Assembly: GCA_016934435.1 (NCBI GenBank)
Contig: JAFGSU010000007.1
Location: forward strand, 1 to 5,937
Direction of reading: 5' to 3'
Origin: Candidatus Zhuqueibacterota bacterium
GTDB taxonomy: Bacteria > Zhuqueibacterota > Zhuqueibacteria > Residuimicrobiales > Residuimicrobiaceae
DNA length: 5,937 nucleotides
Below the pieces are notes generated by a model that worked only from the letters and a program-made list of their open reading frames with translations, was not told where the DNA came from and did no database searches. Shown piece by piece: positions 1 through 5,937 of this stretch. The position numbers were made by a program, and so were the translations under genes. How positions within the stretch are numbered: position 1 is the stretch's first letter; each line of letters starts with the position of its first letter.

Positions 1-2685
1 AAGTTTCTTACCAGGGAGGTGACTCAGGATGGCGAGGCCAGGCATCGGTTCATCCAGGAAGCACAGATGGCCTCGACTATGGATCATGCCAATATTTGCA
101 ACATTCATGAAATCGATGAGACGGAAGATGGTCAAACTTTCATCGTCATGGCCTGCTATCAGGGAGAAACGCTCAGGGATAAAATGGCACGAGGCCCTAT
201 AAAGTATGAAGAAGCCATGGATATCGCCCTCCAGATCGCGCAAGGCCTGAAGAAAGCACATGAGAAGGGGATCGTCCATCGGGACATAAAACCGGCCAAT
301 ATTTTTATCACCGAAGAAGGTGTCGTCAAAATTCTTGATTTTGGCCTGGCGAAACTGGCCGGCCCGTCGCAGTTGACCAAAACAGGAACAACGCTGGGGA
401 CCGTCATGTATATGTCCCCGGAGCAGGCCAGAGGCGAGGAAGTGGATCAGCGTACAGACCTCTGGTCTTTAGGAATCATTCTCTATGAAATGCTTACGGG
501 AAGAGTGCCGTTTCGGGGCGACTATGAACAGGCGGTGATTTATTCCATTCTAAATGAAGACCCACCAAAGCTCTCCGAGAATCTGACCGACATACCATCC
601 GAACTGGATGATATTATCGCTGCCTTACTTGCTAAAGAGCGCTCAGGTCGATATGCTGAATCAGCGATATTCATCCAGGCTTTAGAGCAGATAGGTCATA
701 AAAATAAAAGGTCGTCGCGAAAATTCCGGTTATCGATGGGGCACGCGCAAAGATGGTCTTTGACTCTAAAAAAGAAAAAACCACTTCTTATACCAGCGTA
801 TCTATTGGTGTTGGTTGTAATCGTTTCGCTTTTTTTCACGGCAAGGGAATTGCTTTACCACGATCCGTTATCCGTGGGCGTGCTCTATCTCAAAAATTTG
901 GGGGAGCAAGGCGATGAGTATTATTCCTACGGTATCACAGAGGATATAATCATAGATTTGTCCAAAGCCGGGGTAATACGCGTGCCCGCCATGAACGACA
1001 TTCTTGGCTTTAAAGACAGCGATCAATCCCTATCAGACATTGCCGAACAGTTGAACGTCCGTTATGTGCTTACAGGCAGCCTTCGTAAGGAAGAAGGCCG
1101 GTTTCGCCTTGCCATGCAATTGATTGAGCCTCATAATAACCGGAATCTATGGAGCGAAAGATGGGTGGAGCCTATCGAAGAAATACCGACTATCAAAGGC
1201 AAAATCATTCAGGAAATTGTCGTAGCTATCGGCCTGAAAGCTGAAACAAAGACCATCAGCGAACTCAGTAAAAAGCCGACACCCAATGCAGATGCCTACG
1301 AATACTACCTTAAAGGAAAGTATCGATACAATCGAATGGAATCATCGGAAGATCGTGAGCTGACGATAGAACTCTTAAAAATGGCCGTTCAGTTGGATAG
1401 TTTATTTGTATTACCCAGATTACTTTTAGGTCAATCTTTTGAAATTTCCGGAGACTATGATACGGCATTACATCATTATCATCGTGCCTTGAATATCGCT
1501 CGCCGACAGAATTATCCTCTGGATGAAGCCGCCGCCCTGATCAATATCGGAGTAATTTCCCGAACTCAAAGTCAGTATGAGGAGGCCCTTGATTATTTTA
1601 GAAAAGCGCTGACCATTTCCAGAAATGCCGGAGACAAAAACACCGAAGGTGAATGCTATCGCAACATCGGAATTATTCATGATTCTCGCAGCGAATATCA
1701 AAAATCATTAGAGTTTTTTGAGCGTTCTCTGGAAATTTCCAGAGACCTTGACGATGAACAAGGTATGTATATGAATCTTAACAGCCTGGGAATCGTCTAT
1801 AATAATATGGGTGAAAACAGCAGAGCATTGAATTATTTAGAACAGTCACTCAATCTGAGACTAAAGATGGGGCACAAGCGAGGCGCTGCTCTGGTGATCT
1901 ATAATATGGCGACCATATATTATGCCAGAAAAGATTTTGCAAATAGCGAAAAATATCTCAAAGATGCACTGGAAATATTTAATGAGATAGGAATGGCTTC
2001 TGGTGTCAGTTATGCTATGGATGCTCTGGGAAATCTTTACTATTCTCTGGGTCAATTCGATAAGGCTCTGGAATCATTAAACCAGGCTATGACCATGAAT
2101 CAACAGATGGAGGACAGGAGCGCTGTCGGCTATACGCTGTATAATATGGCCGGTGTTTATATTCAAAAAGGAGACTTGAAACAAGCGCTCGACAACGCGA
2201 ATAGAGCATTGAACATTTTTAAAGAAACCGAAGAAAAACAGATGGTGGGCAATGTGTATGCTAGAGTTGGATCGATACATTTAATGAAAAATGAAATCCC
2301 GAGCGCAACAGAATATTTTCAGTCAGCCGTAGACATATTAACGAATGTCGATACAAAAATTTACATATTGAATCCCCTGTCTTATCTGATTCTATGCAAA
2401 CTCTATAACCATCCACAGGAAAACGTAATTGATCTTGTGAATGAATTAGACCGACATTTGAAACAGGTTGAAGCGGTCGATATCGATCATGAGGTGTTAT
2501 GGAATGTCGCACAAATTTACCGATTATTGGGGAAATCGGATCTGGAAGAGCAATATTTGGATCTCGCATATAGCCGGATGCAAAACATTGCCGATAACAT
2601 CACGCCTCCATCTGCAAGGCAGCAGTATCTCACAGCCTTTCGTACTAATGTGGAAATACAGGAAGCCTGGGAAAAAACAAGGTAA
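1..2685 (+). CDS. Membrane-anchored Ser/Thr protein kinase with TolB/FlgO-like domain and TPR array (5' partial)
   Basis: Predicted Hanks-type kinase that phosphorylates Ser/Thr on unknown targets; its extracytoplasmic C-terminal part probably senses or binds a partner. 894 residues are visible, numbered from the first codon. The frame is open to the window edge and begins KFL, matching the VALKFL segment that carries the ATP-binding lysine (residue 1), so the glycine-rich loop and true start lie upstream; the GTG at 19 is internal. Seen: HRD with IVHRDIKPANI (catalytic Asp 95), DFG (Asp 113), activation segment ending SPEQ (Glu 141), then DLWSLGIILYEML. A basic stretch (KKKK) precedes one hydrophobic helix at about 261-280. 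Residues about 289-411 resemble the TolB/FlgO-like domain often found after such kinases (GITEDI, VRYVLTGSLR, LWSERW). From about 433 the protein is TPR. The stop is TAA. Such kinases are common in FCB-group and acidobacterial genomes. Substrate and signal are unknown. The kinase call is very secure; the TolB/FlgO-like call is moderately secure. Confidence 0.95.
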   Translation, partial: KFLTREVTQDGEARHRFIQEAQMASTMDHANICNIHEIDETEDGQTFIVMACYQGETLRDKMARGPIKYEEAMDIALQIAQGLKKAHEKGIVHRDIKPANIFITEEGVVKILDFGLAKLAGPSQLTKTGTTLGTVMYMSPEQARGEEVDQRTDLWSLGIILYEMLTGRVPFRGDYEQAVIYSILNEDPPKLSENLTDIPSELDDIIAALLAKERSGRYAESAIFIQALEQIGHKNKRSSRKFRLSMGHAQRWSLTLKKKKPLLIPAYLLVLVVIVSLFFTARELLYHDPLSVGVLYLKNLGEQGDEYYSYGITEDIIIDLSKAGVIRVPAMNDILGFKDSDQSLSDIAEQLNVRYVLTGSLRKEEGRFRLAMQLIEPHNNRNLWSERWVEPIEEIPTIKGKIIQEIVVAIGLKAETKTISELSKKPTPNADAYEYYLKGKYRYNRMESSEDRELTIELLKMAVQLDSLFVLPRLLLGQSFEISGDYDTALHHYHRALNIARRQNYPLDEAAALINIGVISRTQSQYEEALDYFRKALTISRNAGDKNTEGECYRNIGIIHDSRSEYQKSLEFFERSLEISRDLDDEQGMYMNLNSLGIVYNNMGENSRALNYLEQSLNLRLKMGHKRGAALVIYNMATIYYARKDFANSEKYLKDALEIFNEIGMASGVSYAMDALGNLYYSLGQFDKALESLNQAMTMNQQMEDRSAVGYTLYNMAGVYIQKGDLKQALDNANRALNIFKETEEKQMVGNVYARVGSIHLMKNEIPSATEYFQSAVDILTNVDTKIYILNPLSYLILCKLYNHPQENVIDLVNELDRHLKQVEAVDIDHEVLWNVAQIYRLLGKSDLEEQYLDLAYSRMQNIADNITPPSARQQYLTAFRTNVEIQEAWEKTR
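1408..2349 (+). repeat. Eight tandem TPR units with an exact 40-residue (120-base) period
   Basis: This array lies inside the kinase gene. The TPR position-8 Gly/Ala falls at visible residues 477, 517, 557, 597, 637, 677, 717 and 757, with no deviation from a 40-residue step. The position-20 Ala/Ser and position-27 Ala/Ser recur 12 and 19 residues later in every unit. The 40-residue period, rather than the canonical 34, is typical of the TPR variant in kinesin light chain, LGN-like and many bacterial signalling proteins, which form a curved superhelix for peptide or protein binding. One more degenerate unit may precede the array (about residues 433-466). The DNA itself is diverged between units, so this is an old protein-level repeat, not a recent tandem duplication. 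Confidence 0.92.
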
Positions 2686-2857
2686 TCAAATACGATCTCA
2701 CAGTAGTGTGACTATAAATAATAAGTAAGAAAAATGCACATTTCAAGCTTCTCATAGTAAAAAGCACGCTTTTATACGCTCCCGGAGCGAGAGGAAAAAA
2801 CTACCGGAAAAATTACTTAATCGTCAGCCTTACGCATTCGCGGTTCTGCGGTAATTC
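2686..2857. other. Convergent intergenic region, A+T-rich, no gene seen
   Basis: This is 172 bases between the kinase stop and the stop of the glycosylase remnant on the opposite strand. I see no open frame with family resemblance, no tRNA and no riboswitch-like structure. It contains three short inverted repeats: TCACA-GTAG-TGTGA at 2698-2711, AAAAGC-AC-GCTTTT at 2760-2773, and CGCTC-CCG-GAGCG at 2777-2789. As both flanking genes end here, only transcription termination is expected. Confidence 0.7.
2759..2789. terminator. Weak candidate bidirectional terminator
   Basis: Two adjacent inverted repeats lie between convergent genes. The first (2760-2773) has an A-rich left arm and a T-rich right arm, so in either direction its transcript ends in a short U run; on the minus strand five T follow the GC core. 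The second (2777-2789) is a 5-bp GC-rich stem with a 3-base loop, but no long T tract adjoins it on either strand. The stems are short and the first loop is only two bases unless the closing pair opens, so the call rests mainly on position. Confidence 0.25.
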
Positions 2858-3211
2858 TCAAACCTGACATTTGGAACAAACATAACACGCTCCGCCCAAA
2901 TACTGTATTTTTTCAACCTTGCCGCCGCATTGCGGACAGGGCCGGTTGACCGCTTCTTTGTCCATCAATCGGACATAACCGCCCGGTTTACCGAAAAGAT
3001 CATATTCATCATATCGCCCGCCGTTTTCTATTACCTCATTCACCTTGCCGATGATTGCCTCATACAATCGCCGTTTTTGTTCCTCGTTGAGATTTTCGAT
3101 GGGATGTTTGGGATGGAGACGGGAAACAAACATAATATCCTGAGCAATGGCGTTGCCCAATCCCGGGATGGTCTGGTCCTGGGTCAACAAACCTTTTACG
3201 CTCTTTTTTCC
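2858..3211 (-). pseudogene. C-terminal remnant of an Fpg/Nei-family DNA glycosylase (5' half missing)
   Basis: The intact enzyme would excise oxidised bases and nick the abasic site during base excision repair. Here only 117 codons remain, against about 270 in the family. Seen: the segment KGLLTQDQTIPGLGN, the start of the helix-two-turn-helix DNA-binding region with its conserved PGLGN loop; a GG-DLFGKPGGY segment; and a C-terminal zinc finger CPQC-(16)-CSKC, the same C-X2-C-X16-C-X2-C spacing as E. coli Fpg. The sequence looks closest to the Nei-like glycosylases of Clostridia and Bacteroidetes (from memory). Absent: the N-terminal Pro-Glu catalytic pair and the beta-sandwich lysine, so glycosylase and lyase activity are not expected. 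The frame runs without a break from the stop codon of the upstream gene (TAA at 3214-3212). The first possible start is TTG at 3190, inside the homology and without a convincing ribosome site. There is no internal stop or frameshift, so the break may be recent, or an assembly join. A separately expressed zinc-finger fragment is possible but unlikely. Confidence 0.88.
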
Positions 3212-5937
3212 TTATTTTATCAACGCCAGCCGCTTTGACTGCCTGAAATTCGATCCCTTATATACACAAATGTAAATGCCGCTGGACTGCCGGCCACCCG
3301 CTTCATCACGGCCATCCCATGTGAATACATGACGGCCCGCAGATATCATCCCCTGAAATAACACGCGAATCTGTTTACCGTTTATATCGTAAATCGCCAG
3401 CTCGACGTTCTGGGGCGCCGGCGCATCCACCCGAATCGTAGTGGCGGGATTGAAAGGATTGGGATAGTTGGGGTGCAGCTGCCATTCCTGCGGCAAAATC
3501 TGCCCTCCCCCCTGCTCCGCATCGGTCATCAACACCGAAACCGTCCACGATACCGAAACGGTATCCCAGGTGTCAAAGACAAGACAGCATACATCAATTT
3601 CCTTCCCTAACAGCGGATTGGGCTGCAGCGTTAGATTGCTGCCCGTTCCCGCAAACTGATTGTTCACCAGCCAGTGATAGCACAGAGAATCGCCGTCTTC
3701 ATCAAGAACCTCGGTAATCGCAAAATCGATGGCGGTCTCGTAGCCTCCCTTGATATTTTTTTCCGCAGGCACGTAGGAATTAATCTTTGGCGGATGATTG
3801 ATGAATACCGTGACGGTAAACTGCACCGGCTGCAAACCATCGACCAGCGCCTCAAAGATATAGGCGCCGCTAATTAGAGGCACTTCTGCCGTGGCAGCAG
3901 CCTGGCCGGAGCTATCGGTCATCACCGGCTGCGGCGTAACCATCTGGCCACCGCTCAAGGCGGTAAATTGCACCAAAGCTTGATAAACCGGATTATTAAA
4001 CTGATCATGAACGCCGACGATGAATGGCTCCAGGGTTGTCTTGTCTTTCACAACCATCTGACTATCGCCGGAGACCTTGACCAGTTGAGCCGCCACATCC
4101 GCCATGGCCGTAGCGCGAAACATAAGCGGCGCATTGCGCGCGCCCGCAGCCCACACCTGCACGGCCTGATTCAGAACACCGGCAACTTTGCCAAGCTGTA
4201 AGAAACACTGCGCTTCCCCATTGGCGTTGGTTTTGGTCCACAACGTGTCCCTGCCGTTGATTTTGCCGCCGCCGGCGGTCACTAAAAACCGAACATCATA
4301 GTCGGGCAAGGGGCTCTTCAGGTCGCTCAACACCTGCACTTTGAACGGCCGCACCAGCGGCTGATCGACCACACCCGACTGCCTGTCGCCGTCCACAAGT
4401 ACCAGACTATCCGCCGTCACATCAAGGGGTTGAAACACCACATCGGCGCTGTTCACCAGTTTTATATCCAGACCTTTCACCATTGCCTCGATGATCTTTT
4501 TTTCCGCTTTGGTGCTGGATAAACGCGCCGTCACCTTGCCTTCAGCATCCGTCAACGTGTCTGCGACGGCCAGAGTATTTTCGCTGCCGCTCACCTGCAG
4601 CAGCACGGTATAGCCGCTGCCGGCTGCTTGCTGTTGCATGTTCTTTAACCGCACCGTAATCAGGGATTCGTGCAAGCCATCGGCGGGCACCGGCGATATG
4701 GCCGCGATGGTAGAAGTGAGCGGATCGATGGCTTTGCTCGGATAATACCACACCAGCGGCGATCCGCTGAGCGGATTGCCATCATGAAAAGCCCTTGCCT
4801 CCAGCCGGTTCGGCGGACCCAGATAGGGTCCGGGCGTCCAGTAGACCTGCGCTGTGCCGCTGGAATCGGTCTGAACCTGTTGTGCCGACGCGCCGCGCAG
4901 ATGCCCTTCACCCTCCGTCACTTCAAATTCAACCGTTATTAGGGGTACGGGATTGTCGAACTGATCGACTACCTGCAGGCTGTACGGCTGCGAGAATTCG
5001 ACGCCGGGCATCAGCGTTTGATCGTCGCCGCCGAGTTTTTCCATGGCCTCCGGAACATCGGGCAGCGCTTGCGCCTGCACCTGAAAACTGGTATCGGAGC
5101 TGCTCACCTGCAGCCGTTGCAATCCCGCCCATGCCCCGAGCGTCCATTGAAAGGCAGCGACGCCGTTGGACCGCGTAAACACAGTTGCGTTTGAAGCACC
5201 GTTCACTTTTCCGCCGCCCTGAAGCACCGTGAGCGATGCCTGATACCCCACCACCGGTTGATCAGACTGATCAACGGCACGCACCCGAATCGAGTCGGGC
5301 AGAGGCTGGTCGACAATGCCGGTTTGCCCATCCCCATCCCAGAGCGCCAGCGTCACATGCTGTAAATATTCGGGTTTTACGATCACAGTTTGATCGGCAA
5401 AGACGTTATGGTAATCTCGCGATTGGCCATCGACAAATACGACGCGCATATCACAGGCCGCATTCAAGCCAAGGCCGAAATGCAGAACAGGTTCGTTCTG
5501 ACTCATATAGCCGTAAATAGTGCCCACTTCCTGGTAACAGAGGATGTGAGCGCTGTCGCCGAGAAAACCCGGTTTATAAAGTGTCACCTTGGTGCCCAGG
5601 CCACCGCGATCGCCTTTGGGGCCCCAACAGGATACTCGCAGATAGTGGTGGTTCATTTTTTGATCGTTGCGCAGCAGGAAACTGGGGCCTTTGGCGCAAA
5701 CGATATAATAATCCAGGTCACCGTCCTGGTCGACGTCGGCGCAGGCGCCGCCGCGGACATCCTTTGCCGGCACTTCAACGCCCACCGTTCCGGCGGAGAT
5801 GAATTCTCCCTTGCCGTTATTTAAATAGAGTTTGGGCCTGGCAGCCGGGTCTTTGTCGGCGTTGCGCAGCACCAGTAAATCCTGGTCGCCGTCATTATCG
5901 ATATCACCCGGGACAATGGAATAACCGCTGACCTGGA
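3212..5937 (-). CDS. Large secreted FG-GAP / ASPIC-UnbV / Ig-repeat protein with C-terminal sorting domain (5' partial)
   Basis: Predicted exported or cell-surface protein, probably adhesive or matrix-like; no enzymatic motif is seen. 907 residues are visible (first full codon at 5935-5933); the frame is open to the window edge, so the start and signal peptide lie outside, and the GTG at 5872 is internal. Order: calcium-loop motifs DIDNDGDQD (residues 11-19) and DVDQDGDLD (67-75) of FG-GAP/VCBS repeats; an ASPIC/UnbV domain at about 95-187 (GGLGTKV, then SQ and LHFGLG); five Big-1-like Ig modules at about 195-710; another beta-sandwich domain at about 713-801 with LDEDGDSLCYHW, like PKD or cadherin-type domains; and a FlgD-Ig-like sorting domain at about 818-907 (HPNYPNPFNPATTIR, LAIYDINGK, WDGRDEAGG, SSGIYI) ending RLALIK. 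In this lineage such C-termini direct export, often through the type IX system, and are usually removed. The 3' end therefore looks natural and complete. The gene is clearly richer in G+C than the TPR half of the neighbouring kinase. The exact ligand and role are unknown. Confidence 0.93.
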   Translation of the reverse strand, partial: QVSGYSIVPGDIDNDGDQDLLVLRNADKDPAARPKLYLNNGKGEFISAGTVGVEVPAKDVRGGACADVDQDGDLDYYIVCAKGPSFLLRNDQKMNHHYLRVSCWGPKGDRGGLGTKVTLYKPGFLGDSAHILCYQEVGTIYGYMSQNEPVLHFGLGLNAACDMRVVFVDGQSRDYHNVFADQTVIVKPEYLQHVTLALWDGDGQTGIVDQPLPDSIRVRAVDQSDQPVVGYQASLTVLQGGGKVNGASNATVFTRSNGVAAFQWTLGAWAGLQRLQVSSSDTSFQVQAQALPDVPEAMEKLGGDDQTLMPGVEFSQPYSLQVVDQFDNPVPLITVEFEVTEGEGHLRGASAQQVQTDSSGTAQVYWTPGPYLGPPNRLEARAFHDGNPLSGSPLVWYYPSKAIDPLTSTIAAISPVPADGLHESLITVRLKNMQQQAAGSGYTVLLQVSGSENTLAVADTLTDAEGKVTARLSSTKAEKKIIEAMVKGLDIKLVNSADVVFQPLDVTADSLVLVDGDRQSGVVDQPLVRPFKVQVLSDLKSPLPDYDVRFLVTAGGGKINGRDTLWTKTNANGEAQCFLQLGKVAGVLNQAVQVWAAGARNAPLMFRATAMADVAAQLVKVSGDSQMVVKDKTTLEPFIVGVHDQFNNPVYQALVQFTALSGGQMVTPQPVMTDSSGQAAATAEVPLISGAYIFEALVDGLQPVQFTVTVFINHPPKINSYVPAEKNIKGGYETAIDFAITEVLDEDGDSLCYHWLVNNQFAGTGSNLTLQPNPLLGKEIDVCCLVFDTWDTVSVSWTVSVLMTDAEQGGGQILPQEWQLHPNYPNPFNPATTIRVDAPAPQNVELAIYDINGKQIRVLFQGMISAGRHVFTWDGRDEAGGRQSSGIYICVYKGSNFRQSKRLALIK
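3806..5353 (-). repeat. Five Big-1-like Ig modules arranged A-B-C-A-B
   Basis: These modules lie inside the large secreted protein. Each is about 85-100 residues and follows the pattern of a GDxQ-like opening, a DQ-x-NPV-type turn, a GGG-x-NG or G-x-G turn, and a T-x-x-x-G-x-A strand before the last strands. Approximate spans are A1 5353-5063, B1 5044-4787, C 4714-4463, A2 4411-4109 and B2 4090-3806. A1 and A2 share DGDxQ(T/S)G(I/V)VDQPL and GGGK(V/I)NG; B1 and B2 share GD-x-Q and V-x-DQF-x-NPV. Module C is more divergent and lacks the GDxQ opening. Repeats of this kind form rod-like stalks in invasin-like and other bacterial surface proteins. Confidence 0.85.

Noticed and set aside
19..21. 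GTG at 19 as the start of the kinase gene
   Set aside because: The frame is open to base 1 and the upstream codons read KFLTRE, matching the conserved segment after the ATP-binding lysine, so the true start is outside the window.
2468..2728. Plus-strand open frame overlapping the kinase 3' end
   Set aside because: It is a different frame inside well-supported TPR-kinase coding sequence, with no recognisable motif.
2815..2857. Short in-frame tail after the glycosylase stop (about 14 codons) as an extension of the protein
   Set aside because: The zinc finger is normally the end of this family, and the tail shows no conserved pattern.
3212..3214. Programmed stop-codon read-through fusing the secreted protein to the glycosylase remnant
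   Set aside because: A sorting domain must be C-terminal to work, the protein end looks natural, and the downstream remnant lacks catalytic residues; a breakpoint explains the shared frame more simply.
4795..5178. Plus-strand open frame of 127 codons
   Set aside because: It lies opposite the strongly supported Ig-module coding sequence, is rich in Arg, Ala and Pro as expected for an antisense shadow of a G+C-rich gene, and shows no family motif.
5390..5824. Plus-strand open frame of 144 codons
   Set aside because: It is antisense to the FG-GAP and UnbV coding region; its apparent low-complexity Val/Ala/Gly run mirrors the calcium-loop codons on the other strand.
5870..5872. GTG at 5872 as the start of the large secreted protein
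   Set aside because: Codons upstream in the same frame encode a calcium-binding FG-GAP motif (DIDNDGDQD), so the coding region continues past the window edge.

Overview
The window holds the 3' parts of two long genes that converge on a short intergenic region, with a broken gene remnant between them. There is no complete gene: both long genes run off the window edges. The domain mix suggests an uncultured or environmental member of the FCB bacterial lineages (Calditrichota, KSB1, Ignavibacteria and similar). It consists of a membrane-anchored Hanks-type kinase with a TolB/FlgO-like and TPR sensor region, and a secreted FG-GAP/UnbV/Ig-like protein ending in a C-terminal sorting domain with a YPNPFNP motif. 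That placement is inferred from architecture only.

Positions 1-2685 (+) encode the kinase. The window opens almost exactly at the presumed ATP-binding lysine, so the N-terminal lobe start is missing. After the catalytic domain come one transmembrane helix, a TolB/FlgO-like domain and eight TPR units with an exact 40-residue period. Positions 2686-2857 are non-coding and A+T-rich, with small hairpins that could end transcription from either side.

Positions 2858-3211 (-) encode the C-terminal 117 residues of an Fpg/Nei-type DNA glycosylase: the helix-two-turn-helix region and an intact four-cysteine zinc finger, but not the catalytic N-terminal half. This remnant starts in the same frame, on the codon directly after the stop of the neighbouring gene, so the junction looks like a rearrangement breakpoint (or an assembly join).

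Positions 3212-5937 (-) encode the large secreted protein: two FG-GAP/VCBS-type calcium-binding repeats, an ASPIC/UnbV domain, five Big-1-like Ig modules in the order A-B-C-A-B, a further beta-sandwich domain, and the sorting domain. Nothing ties the kinase and the secreted protein into one pathway; they are transcribed from opposite strands. The most interesting point is the broken glycosylase and its breakpoint. I see no RNA gene, CRISPR array, insertion sequence or recognisable new defence or metabolic system.
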